Below are positions 15,830 through 22,647 of a stretch of DNA of 23,459 nucleotides, piece by piece. The notes under the pieces were generated by a model, which did not search any database, was not told the DNA's origin, and worked only from the letters and a program-made list of their open reading frames with translations. Origin of the DNA: CAYNLG01 sp964397995. GTDB taxonomy: Bacteria; Planctomycetota; Phycisphaerae; FEN-1346. The stretch is taken from positions 1-23,459 of the forward strand of contig CAYNLG010000060.1 in the NCBI GenBank assembly GCA_964397995.1, in the 5' to 3' direction. How positions within the stretch are numbered: position 1 is the stretch's first letter; every line of letters starts with the position of its first letter. A program made the position numbers and the translations under genes.

Positions 15830-17380
15830 TCAGTTCGAGAACGTGCGCTCGCGCGGGTCGGCGGCAGGCGGCGCGTCGGGCGGCGGCAGCAGGCACGCCG
15901 GGGCGTCGGTCTCCGCCACCATGCGCCTGTGCGGCTCGCAGATCGCCTTCGCCAGCTCGGCCGTTCGCGCCGGAATCGGCGCGACCATCAGCTCCGGCAC
16001 GTTGTAGCACTTCAGGAACCGCCCGTAGAAGGCGGGGTCCTCCTGCGGCAGGACGACGGGCGGGTGGCTGCGCCCGTCGGCGTCGAAGTAGCTCAGGTAC
16101 ACGCGCGTGTAGACGCCGTCGTCGCGCTTGCTGGCGAACGCCAGCCACCGCCCGTTTGACGACCACGAGTGCCACGAGTCGCACGCGTCGCCGCTCGCCT
16201 CCAGCCGCCGCGTCTCGCCCGTCGTCAGGTCGTAGACCCACAGGTCGCTCGACGGGCTGTAGATGGTGAAGTTGCCGTAGTCTGCGCGGCAATAGACGAC
16301 CCAGCGGCCCTGGGGCGACGGGCGCGGTTGGATGGCCGTCGTGCCCGTCTCCGCCGCCGAAACCAGCGTCTCCGGCGCGCCCCAGGTCCGCGTCTCCAGG
16401 TCGAACGGGATACGCACGAGGTCGTACCGGTTCTCGCGCAGCCGCTCCGGCGCCACCCGCGGGGCGCTCGCGTAGTACAGGTGACGCCCGTCGTGCGACC
16501 ACCCCGGCCAGCTCTCCAGCCGGTCCGGGTCCGCCAGCGCCGGCGCCGTCGAGACCAGGTTGTCCTCGACGTAGTAGACGCCGAGGTCGGAGGCGGCGTC
16601 GTGGACGTCGCGCGTCTCGCCAACCGCGTGGTAGACGAGCGACAGCCGGTTCACGCTGAACGCGCACAACGCGCCGCTCGGGTGCCAGCTCGTATACGCC
16701 GCCGGCGACTGGCTGAACCGGCCGCGCGTGCTCACGTTGCGGACCTCGCCGCCCGCGAGCACCAGCATCGGCAGGCCGGAGGCGCTGCGGACCTGGAGGC
16801 TCATCGGGTCCGGCCGGTTGCGGCAGGTGCTGTGGCAGTTGCAGCAGTAGCCGCCGAACGAGCGGCCGTCCAGCACCGTCCGCTCCGCGAACGTCCGCAG
16901 GTCCCGCTCGTAGATGCCCATGTGCCGGTACCCGTTGTAGACCGGGCCGATCAGCCGGTACGCCAGGTACGGGTCGATCGGCTCCGTCGCCACGCCGAGG
17001 CGGACCGGGCGGAAGCGGCGGCGCCGTCCGCCGTGCCCCTCGACGGTCGCGCTCATCGTGACTTCGCCGCCCGCGGCCGCCTCCAGCAGCCGCCGCCAGC
17101 CGCCCGCCGGCAGGTGCATCGCCGGCGTGCCGGACGTCACGGTGAGTGCCTCGCCGCCGCCCTCGACCGTCAGCGTCCACCGCGCGCCGGGCTCGTCGAC
17201 CCGCACGTTCAGCGGCGCGAGGTTCGGCGGAATGACGCACCCGGCCACGTCGGGCGTCAGGCGCGGTGCGCGGCCGACCTCCTCCGGGGCCGCCTCCGGC
17301 CCGGCCGCGCGCAGGCCCCACGCCGCCGCCACGGCCAGGCCGGTGGCCACGAGCGCCAGAAACGTCGCGCGGCCCCTCAT
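15830..17380 (-). CDS. Exported PD40/TolB-type propeller protein with one c-type haem site
   Basis: A 516-residue protein from ATG 17380. The frame is open further upstream, but that extension has no protein-like character. The N-terminus (MRGRATFLALVATGLAVAAA) is a signal peptide or anchor. An early segment (CVIPPNLAPLNVRVDEPGAR) and YLAYRLIGPVYNGYRHMGIY match a family common in Bacteroidota and Planctomycetota. The CXXCH haem site is C179-C180-N181-C182-H183, flanked by further Cys (CCNCHSTC). The C-terminal two thirds has PD40/TolB-like repeats: SWHPSGALCAFSVN, WSHDGRHLYYAS, RPSPQGRWVVYCRADYGNFT and WSSNGRWLAFASKRDDG. Its start codon overlaps the stop of the preceding DUF6057-like gene (ATGA, 17377-17380), so the two are translationally coupled and likely work together. 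It is probably periplasmic; the electron partner is unknown. Confidence 0.83.
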   Translation of the reverse strand: MRGRATFLALVATGLAVAAAWGLRAAGPEAAPEEVGRAPRLTPDVAGCVIPPNLAPLNVRVDEPGARWTLTVEGGGEALTVTSGTPAMHLPAGGWRRLLEAAAGGEVTMSATVEGHGGRRRRFRPVRLGVATEPIDPYLAYRLIGPVYNGYRHMGIYERDLRTFAERTVLDGRSFGGYCCNCHSTCRNRPDPMSLQVRSASGLPMLVLAGGEVRNVSTRGRFSQSPAAYTSWHPSGALCAFSVNRLSLVYHAVGETRDVHDAASDLGVYYVEDNLVSTAPALADPDRLESWPGWSHDGRHLYYASAPRVAPERLRENRYDLVRIPFDLETRTWGAPETLVSAAETGTTAIQPRPSPQGRWVVYCRADYGNFTIYSPSSDLWVYDLTTGETRRLEASGDACDSWHSWSSNGRWLAFASKRDDGVYTRVYLSYFDADGRSHPPVVLPQEDPAFYGRFLKCYNVPELMVAPIPARTAELAKAICEPHRRMVAETDAPACLLPPPDAPPAADPRERTFSN

Positions 17381-19248
17381 GGCGACCCTCCCCGAACGCC
17401 GGCGTCCGGCGGCCCCGCGGCCGCCGACCGCCCGAAGCGCTTGTAGAACCAGTACGTGTCGCCGAAGTCCCCGGCCAGCGCCTCCCACGCCCGGGCCGTG
17501 TCCCCCCGCACCGACGCGTACCGCTCCAGGAACGCCTTGTGCCGCATCGCCGTCTCCCGCCGCAGACGCACCCCCGTGACGGCCAGCCGCGTCTCTCTCG
17601 CCTCGAAGGCCCACTGGAAAAGGGCCTCTTCCCAGTGGCGCGGCAACTCCGACTTGCCGAAGAAATGCCATCGGTCAAGGTCGGCCTTCAGGGCCGCCAG
17701 GTCGCCCATGAGCATGTGGTGGGCGATGAGCAGCCGGTAGGCCAGCTCGTTCCTCGCGTCCGCCGCCAGCAGCATCTCCAGCATCGCGTCGTCGGGCAGG
17801 GGGCCCACGGCGTCCTCGCGCGGCCGCCGCTGACGCACCATCGCCATCCCCCGCGTGCCGCGCAGGGTGGGGTCGCCCTCCAGCCGCGTGAGCATTTCGC
17901 GCGCGGCCGCCTCCTGCCAGGGGACGCGGGCCAGCACCCGCAGGCTCACGCGGGCGGCATCGGGCCGGCCCTGGGCGACGTGGGCCATGGCCAGCGTCCG
18001 CAACGCCTCCGGCGACGGCCCCGACAGCTCCAACGCGTTGGCCGCCTGGTGGGCCGCCCGGTTCACGTGCCCCAGCTCCAGCATCAGGGCGGCCCGGTCG
18101 GTGAAGACGTGCGGGAACTCGCGCAGGGCCGGGTCGCTCAGGAGCAGGTCCGCGTACGGGCCGTACTGCTGCGGACAGGTGAACATCTCATCGCCGAGGC
18201 GGCCGACGTGGGCCAGCGTGAGGTTGATGCGGCCGCGGAGGAGGGGACTGTGGCCCCGGAGCCGCCACAGGTCGGTGTACGCCCGGTCCCACCAGCCCCG
18301 GACGACGTCGCGCGTGAAGCGGTGGGCGGCCTTGGCGTTTCCGTCGTAGGCCGCCGCGACGACCGCGGCCGCCACGAGCGCCGCCCCCGCCGCGAGAACC
18401 GCCTCCCGCCGCCGGGACGGGCGGGCCGCCCCCTCGGCCGGACGGCGCCAGGCCGCCATGGCCGCCACGACCGTCGCGGCGGGCGCCGCCGCCGTCAAGG
18501 AGTACCCCAGAACGGTTCGCCCGGCCCGGGAGGCCACCGGCAGGTGACGCAGGGCGAGCAGGGCCAGGTCCGGCTCGTAGAGCCACCGCGACAGGCCCCA
18601 GGGCATCGCCGCCGCGATGGCCGCGAGCGCCAGGGCGCTCGGCCACCGGCGCCGAAGCAGGGCCTCGGCCAGGATGCATACGGCCGCCCCCGCCAGCGCG
18701 CCGCCGCCCGCGGCATACACGCCCGCCGCCATGAGTGCCGCGAAGACCGCCAGGCGCAGGGCCACGTGCCTCTCGCCCAGGGCCAGCCACGCCCACGCCA
18801 GGGCCAGGCCCGAGGCGACGGCCACGTCGGCCCCGAGCGCGGGGATGTAGGCCGCGTGACGCGCCAGCATCAGCACGCCCACCGCGATCGACGCCGCGTC
18901 CACCGCCGGACCGCGCGCCCCGGCCCGGCCGAGCGCCAAGCGGAGCAGGGCCGCCGCGGCCGTCGCGAGCCCCGCCATCACTGCCGCCCCCAGCCATGGC
19001 ACCTGCAGCGCGTAATGCAGGCCCGCCGCGGCAAGCCCCGCCGGGCCGCCGATGAACCGGGCCTCGAAGGCCAGGAACCGGGCGTCCCAGAGGAACGGTT
19101 CGGGCCGCGCATAATGGAGAAGGGCCGGCTCGATGAGCAGGCGGCTGACGAACCACCCGCCCGCGAAGAGCCCGACCGCCCACGCCGCGAACCGGTACCG
19201 GTCCCGGCGGGGTGAGGAGGGACGGGGCGGGGCGGGCGTCGTCGTCAT
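17377..19248 (-). CDS. Polytopic membrane protein with TPR-like C-terminus, DUF6057-like
   Basis: A 623-residue protein from ATG 19248; GTG 19257 is an alternative start. After a Pro-rich cytoplasmic leader (1-15), about nine or ten hydrophobic segments occupy residues about 20-300. The remaining half is soluble and helical with TPR-like content: RINLTLAHVGRLGDEMFTCP, FTDRAALMLELGHVNRAAHQ, ALRTLAMAHVAQGRPDAARV. A terminal FGDTYWFYKRFG resembles the DUF6057 ending. In Bacteroidota and Planctomycetota this family occurs beside PD40 propeller cytochromes like the next gene, to which it is coupled by an ATGA overlap. The pair probably forms a membrane complex. The biochemical role is unknown. The family name rests on recalled similarity, so membrane topology is more certain than the name. 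Confidence 0.75.
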   Translation of the reverse strand: MTTTPAPPRPSSPRRDRYRFAAWAVGLFAGGWFVSRLLIEPALLHYARPEPFLWDARFLAFEARFIGGPAGLAAAGLHYALQVPWLGAAVMAGLATAAAALLRLALGRAGARGPAVDAASIAVGVLMLARHAAYIPALGADVAVASGLALAWAWLALGERHVALRLAVFAALMAAGVYAAGGGALAGAAVCILAEALLRRRWPSALALAAIAAAMPWGLSRWLYEPDLALLALRHLPVASRAGRTVLGYSLTAAAPAATVVAAMAAWRRPAEGAARPSRRREAVLAAGAALVAAAVVAAAYDGNAKAAHRFTRDVVRGWWDRAYTDLWRLRGHSPLLRGRINLTLAHVGRLGDEMFTCPQQYGPYADLLLSDPALREFPHVFTDRAALMLELGHVNRAAHQAANALELSGPSPEALRTLAMAHVAQGRPDAARVSLRVLARVPWQEAAAREMLTRLEGDPTLRGTRGMAMVRQRRPREDAVGPLPDDAMLEMLLAADARNELAYRLLIAHHMLMGDLAALKADLDRWHFFGKSELPRHWEEALFQWAFEARETRLAVTGVRLRRETAMRHKAFLERYASVRGDTARAWEALAGDFGDTYWFYKRFGRSAAAGPPDAGVRGGSP

Positions 19249-19337
19249 GCGGGCCACGGCTCTCGGACGGGTTCACCGGGTAGCCTAGAGTCTATCGGCG
19301 GGCGGGGCAACCGCCATTTAGGCCGCGCCCGCCGCCG

Positions 19338-19353
19338 ACTGCGCCGGCGCAGT
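19338..19353. promoter_or_regulatory. Perfect 16-bp palindrome between divergent genes (candidate operator)
   Basis: ACTGCGCCGGCGCAGT is a perfect inverted repeat in the 218-base gap between the minus-strand DUF6057-like gene and the plus-strand histidine kinase. A second, imperfect repeat (TGCGCAC, 6 bases, GTGTGCA; 19364-19383) lies just downstream towards the kinase. The location suits a binding site for a dimeric regulator, perhaps the NarL-type protein encoded downstream. No other convincing element was seen in this gap. Confidence 0.4.
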
Positions 19354-19466
19354 ATCGGGAATGTGCGCACCCCCTTGTGTGCAGGCCGAGGGGCGCCGTA
19401 GCCTGAGTGGTTTGAGGGGAGGGGTACGGCCGGGTCTCACACCGATCGGCTTACGCGGGTGAAAGG

Positions 19467-20522
19467 ATGAGCCGCGTGTCTGACCGCCAGGACAACCGGA
19501 CCGAAGGCGGTTCCGGCTGGGAGCTCCCGGGCCCGAGTGACGTCAGCCGCCTCTTCAGCGTCTTTGATGCCATGCCGGCGTTTGTGTACCTGCGCGATGC
19601 CGACTACCGCATCCGGTTCGCCAACCGGGGCTTCGTGGAGCGGTTCGGCCCGGTCGAGGGCCGGACCTGCCACGAGATGTTGCGCGGGCGCGGCGCGCCG
19701 TGCGAGGTGTGTCCCGCGGACGAGGTGCTCGCCTCGGGCACCGGCCGCGCCGGCAAGCAGATGTTCGACGAAGGCCGCACCTATCGGCTCTACGACCTTC
19801 CATTTACCGACACCGATGGGACGCCGCTCGTGCTGCGCCTCGGCATCGACATCACCGCCGAACGCGATCTGGAATGGGCCGTCGCCGAGGCCGGCAACCA
19901 GGAACGCCGCCGCATCGCCAACGACCTCCATGAGGTCCTGGGCCAGCAACTCGCGGGCGTGGCGTACATGGCCCGGAACTTGGCCGGCCGCCTCCAGGCC
20001 GACGGCCGCGACGACGACGCCGGCGCTGCCGCCGAGATCGCCGACCTGCTCGGCGAGTCGGTGCGACAGACGCGAGGGCTGGCCCGGAGCCTGTGCCCGG
20101 TGAACCTGACGGTCGAGGGCCTGATGACCGCCTTGCGGACCCACGCCGAGGACGTCTCCGAGCTGTACGCGTGCCGCTGCCGCTTCCGCTGCCCGCGGCC
20201 GGTCCCGGTCGAGGAGCCCGGTGTGGCCACCCACCTGTACCACATCGCCCGGGAGGCGGTGGCGGCCGCCGTCCACCGGGGGCATGCGGAAAATGTTACC
20301 ATCCACTTGGCCGGGGAGGGCGGCGGCCTTAGGCTGGAGGTGGCGGACGACGGCGCCGAGACCCGCGAACCGCCGCCGCGCGGGGGGATGGGGCGACGGA
20401 TCATGGCGTACCGGGCGGCCGTGATCGGCGGCACGCTGACCGTCACGAGCCGGCCGGGCGAAGGCACGACCGTCCGGTGCACGCTGCCCGCACCGGGGCC
20501 CCAGACCGAGGTGGCGAGGTGA
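19467..20522 (+). CDS. PAS-domain sensor histidine kinase, HisKA_3 (NarX/DegS) type
   Basis: A 351-residue soluble sensor kinase with no membrane segment. A PAS domain (about 30-135) includes FSVFDAMPAFVYLRDADYRI and a Cys-rich stretch (TCHEMLRGRGAPCEVCPADE) that could hold a metal or sense redox state. The dimerisation/phosphoacceptor helix follows: QERRRIANDLHEVLGQQLAG, with H155 as the predicted phosphorylated His. The ATPase domain ends with GEGTTVRCTLP and keeps DDG and the GMG glycines. The usual N-box Asn (EAxxNAxxH) is replaced: REAVAAAVHRG, with A267 where Asn is expected. ATG 19467 abuts GAAAGG, so GTG 19476, with better spacing, may be the real start. Its partner response regulator starts 5 bases after the stop, with the regulator's ribosome site (GAGGTGA) overlapping the kinase stop codon, so the two form an operon. 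Confidence 0.88.
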   Translation: MSRVSDRQDNRTEGGSGWELPGPSDVSRLFSVFDAMPAFVYLRDADYRIRFANRGFVERFGPVEGRTCHEMLRGRGAPCEVCPADEVLASGTGRAGKQMFDEGRTYRLYDLPFTDTDGTPLVLRLGIDITAERDLEWAVAEAGNQERRRIANDLHEVLGQQLAGVAYMARNLAGRLQADGRDDDAGAAAEIADLLGESVRQTRGLARSLCPVNLTVEGLMTALRTHAEDVSELYACRCRFRCPRPVPVEEPGVATHLYHIAREAVAAAVHRGHAENVTIHLAGEGGGLRLEVADDGAETREPPPRGGMGRRIMAYRAAVIGGTLTVTSRPGEGTTVRCTLPAPGPQTEVAR

Positions 20523-20527
20523 TTCCC

Positions 20528-21211
20528 ATGGCCACAACAGAACGCTCTGGAACCGATACGAGCGACGTCCGCATCTTCCTCGTCGACGACCATCCCGTGG
20601 TCCGCCAGGGCCTGGCGCGGCTTCTCGCGGAGGGCGGCGGGATGTGTGTGTGCGGCGAAGCCGAAAGTGCCGCCGAGGCCCTCGCCCGCATCCAGGACGC
20701 CGACCCGGACCTCGCCATCGTTGACATCAGCCTCAAGGATTCCTCCGGCATCGAGCTGATCAAGGACCTCCGCGTGCGGCACCCGGACCTGCCGGTCCTC
20801 GTCATCTCCATGCACGACGAATCCTTCTACGCCGAGCGCGTGCTCCGGGCCGGGGCGCGCGGCTACGTGAGAAAGGAGGAGGCGGCCGACACGATCCTGG
20901 ACGCCATCGGCCGCGTCCTCGGCGGCGACATCTTCCTCAGCGAGTCCGTGGCCTCGGAGATGCTCTCGGTGTTTGTCGGCGGCCCGCGCGAGGGCAGCCA
21001 GTCCAGCGTCGACCGCCTCAGCGACCGCGAGCTCGAGGTCTTCGAGATGATCGGCCACGGCCTTCAGACCCGCACCATCGCCGACAAGCTCCACCTCAGC
21101 GTCAAGACGGTCGAGACCCACCGGGCGAACATCAAGCGCAAGCTCGGTCTCGACGACGCCACGGCCCTCGTCCAGCACGCCGTCCAGTGGGTCCATTGCG
21201 AGGGCGTTTAG
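20528..21211 (+). CDS. NarL/FixJ-family response regulator with LuxR-type HTH
   Basis: A 227-residue protein from ATG 20528, preceded by GAGGTGA. The receiver domain (about 12-130) has the acidic pair D20/D21 (FLVDDHPVVRQGL), the phosphoacceptor D66 (LAIVDISLKDSSGIELI), and the conserved Lys in GYVRKEEAADTILDAI. The C-terminal LuxR-type helix-turn-helix (about 160-222) is SDRELEVFEMIGHGLQTRTI followed by ADKLHLSVKTVETHRANIKR and KLGL. Phosphorylation by the preceding kinase would promote DNA binding. Targets are unknown; candidates are its own upstream palindrome and neighbouring genes. It is complete and of normal length for the family. Confidence 0.95.
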   Translation: MATTERSGTDTSDVRIFLVDDHPVVRQGLARLLAEGGGMCVCGEAESAAEALARIQDADPDLAIVDISLKDSSGIELIKDLRVRHPDLPVLVISMHDESFYAERVLRAGARGYVRKEEAADTILDAIGRVLGGDIFLSESVASEMLSVFVGGPREGSQSSVDRLSDRELEVFEMIGHGLQTRTIADKLHLSVKTVETHRANIKRKLGLDDATALVQHAVQWVHCEGV

Positions 21212-21230
21212 GGGCCGTGTGACCCCCTAA
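21208..21230 (+). terminator. Stem-loop overlapping the response-regulator stop codon
   Basis: TTAGGGG (21208-21214) pairs perfectly with CCCCTAA (21224-21230) around a 9-base loop, and the stem includes the TAG stop. No T-tract follows. It is placed where a terminator for the kinase-regulator operon would be expected. Confidence 0.4.
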
Positions 21231-21331
21231 CTCCAGCCACCCCAGGCACTTGCGCGACCTGCGACTTCCGCCTACCCTCATCTCAGGCATCCTGCCACCA
21301 GCCAACCGTACACGAGCCGACATCCTCAGCC

Positions 21332-21361
21332 TTGCCTTGGCGAGGGAGCGCGCGGTGTAAT
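21332..21361 (+). promoter_or_regulatory. Sigma70-like promoter candidate before the unknown 265-aa gene
   Basis: TTGCCT (4/6) at 21332-21337 and TGTAAT (5/6) at 21356-21361 are separated by 18 bases in the 280-base gap after the response regulator. The -10 region is unusually AT-rich for this sequence. It would give a leader of about 120 bases. Nothing else convincing was seen in the gap; a 51-codon ORF from ATG 21364 looks spurious. Confidence 0.35.
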
Positions 21362-21491
21362 AAATGAGTTCGGAGCGGCGCGGCATTCCGGCCGCCCGTC
21401 GCGGCCACGCCTGGAGAAGGCAGCCTATGGCGCCCGAACCGGCAAGAGGGTGGGCGTACGTATCGTGGCTCATACTCTGGGGAGTTGAACG

Positions 21492-22289
21492 ATGGCTACA
21501 CACGCCTACTGGCTGCTGACCGACGGAGAGGGCCGGACCGGCGACGGTCTGGGCGGCGCCCGGACGTGGGGACGGTGGGTCACCCACGTCGCGCCCGCCG
21601 GTGAACTGCTGTGCGGTTACGCCGGGGCGGGCCTCGACGTGCCGTACCTGCTGGACCCGCTGCACGACCGCTTCGGCCCGCGGGCCCGCATCTGGTCCAG
21701 CGACGCCCTGCACGTCCACCGGACGAGCTGGCACCGCGTGGGCTCGACCCACTGGACGACGATGGCCGAAGAAGCGCGGCCGTCGTGGATGGGCTCGGAG
21801 GCGGACACCCGGGTCCGCCTGCGGTTTGCCCTTCTGGCCGCCGCCTCCGCTGTGCCGCGCCGCGCCCAAGGCGCCGCCCTGGCCGGTCTGCAACTCGAGA
21901 ACCTGGCCCTGGCCGCCGCCGAGGCCGAAGCCTTTTGCGAAACCTGCCAGCAGTACGGCCTTTTGCCGCAGGCCGTCTGGGCCGCCGCCAAGGCCATCCG
22001 GTGCGCGGCGTCGCCGGGGAGCGGCATCGGGCGGCTGACGAACCTGGTGGCCGCCCCGTACGGACTGATGGCATGGTACGCGGCCATGGCAGGCGAAAGC
22101 GCGGGCACGGCCCTGGACGAGGCCGCCGAACGGGCCGTCGCCATGGAATGCGGCCAAGAGGCCCGGGTGGCGGCAGCGCCGCCCGTGGCGGACGGCCGCT
22201 CGTTCCTGCTGACCCGGAGCGAGCCGACCCCACTGTCGGCGAAGCGCGGAGGCGCGCCGCGGACGACCACCCGAAGCCCGGCGGTGTAG
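21492..22289 (+). CDS. Unrecognised 265-residue protein
   Basis: I do not recognise this family. The ORF has a reasonable ribosome site (GGGGAG, 21480-21485) and codon use like its neighbours. The N-terminal 110 residues are rich in Trp, His and Gly (AYWLLTDGEGRTGDGLGG; RTSWHRVGSTHWTTMAEE). Residues about 115-240 are Ala-rich and probably helical (QLENLALAAAEAEAFCETCQ, with a CETC pair). The last 30 residues are basic and probably disordered. There is no signal peptide or membrane segment. It follows the two-component operon in the same direction, separated by a likely terminator and its own promoter candidate. It converges with the small Cys-rich gene, with only 7 bases between their stops. 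Confidence 0.6.
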   Translation: MATHAYWLLTDGEGRTGDGLGGARTWGRWVTHVAPAGELLCGYAGAGLDVPYLLDPLHDRFGPRARIWSSDALHVHRTSWHRVGSTHWTTMAEEARPSWMGSEADTRVRLRFALLAAASAVPRRAQGAALAGLQLENLALAAAEAEAFCETCQQYGLLPQAVWAAAKAIRCAASPGSGIGRLTNLVAAPYGLMAWYAAMAGESAGTALDEAAERAVAMECGQEARVAAAPPVADGRSFLLTRSEPTPLSAKRGGAPRTTTRSPAV

Positions 22290-22296
22290 GGGGCGC

Positions 22297-22623
22297 CTAG
22301 GGCTTCTCGTCGCGGTCCTCAGGCGGGGCGTCGGCCTCGCCGCCGTCCGGTCCCGCCGGCCTGGCCGCCTGCTGTGCACGCTGGATCAGTTGCATCAGCG
22401 TCGCCACCTTGTCGGGCGGCGGGGCGAGCACCCGCGCCACCGCCTCCGGCGTGTAGTGCGCCCGCAGGAACGCCTGGACGTCGAACGCTTCCCACCAGCA
22501 GTCGACGATCCGTCCGCACGGCAGGTCCCGCCCCGGGCACCGGCAGTACCGGAACGCCACCTCGTGCCCGAGCCGCGGGCACCGGCGCCGCCGCGCGTCC
22601 TCCGCCTCTTTGCCTGAGCCCAT
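22297..22623 (-). CDS. Small conserved Cys-rich protein, possible metal binding
   Basis: A 108-residue protein from ATG 22623 with GGGAGGG upstream. The N-terminal half has a Cys/His pattern (C15, H20, C27, C29, C36, C42) in CPRLGHEVAFRYCRCPGRDL followed by PCGRIVDCWW. I recall similar small uncharacterised proteins (CPRLGHEV..YC...PC....CW) in anaerobic deltaproteobacteria and Planctomycetota. The Cys spacing suggests a zinc or iron-sulfur site. The middle (FDVQAFLRAHYTPEAVARVL) is helical and the C-terminus is a charged, disordered tail. It begins 24 bases after the trpB-like stop on the same strand and is likely co-transcribed. Function is unknown. Confidence 0.75.
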   Translation of the reverse strand: MGSGKEAEDARRRRCPRLGHEVAFRYCRCPGRDLPCGRIVDCWWEAFDVQAFLRAHYTPEAVARVLAPPPDKVATLMQLIQRAQQAARPAGPDGGEADAPPEDRDEKP

Positions 22624-22647
22624 GGAGCCCTCCCGGCCGTGGGCGGC

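Noticed and set aside
17381..17671. Upstream extension of the PD40 cytochrome frame
   Set aside because: It lies inside the DUF6057-like gene in another frame. The signal peptide begins at ATG 17380 with an ATGA overlap.
21364..21519. 51-codon ORF overlapping the start of the 265-aa gene
   Set aside because: The sequence is Arg/Trp-rich without recognisable features, has no ribosome site, and lies mostly in a probable leader region.
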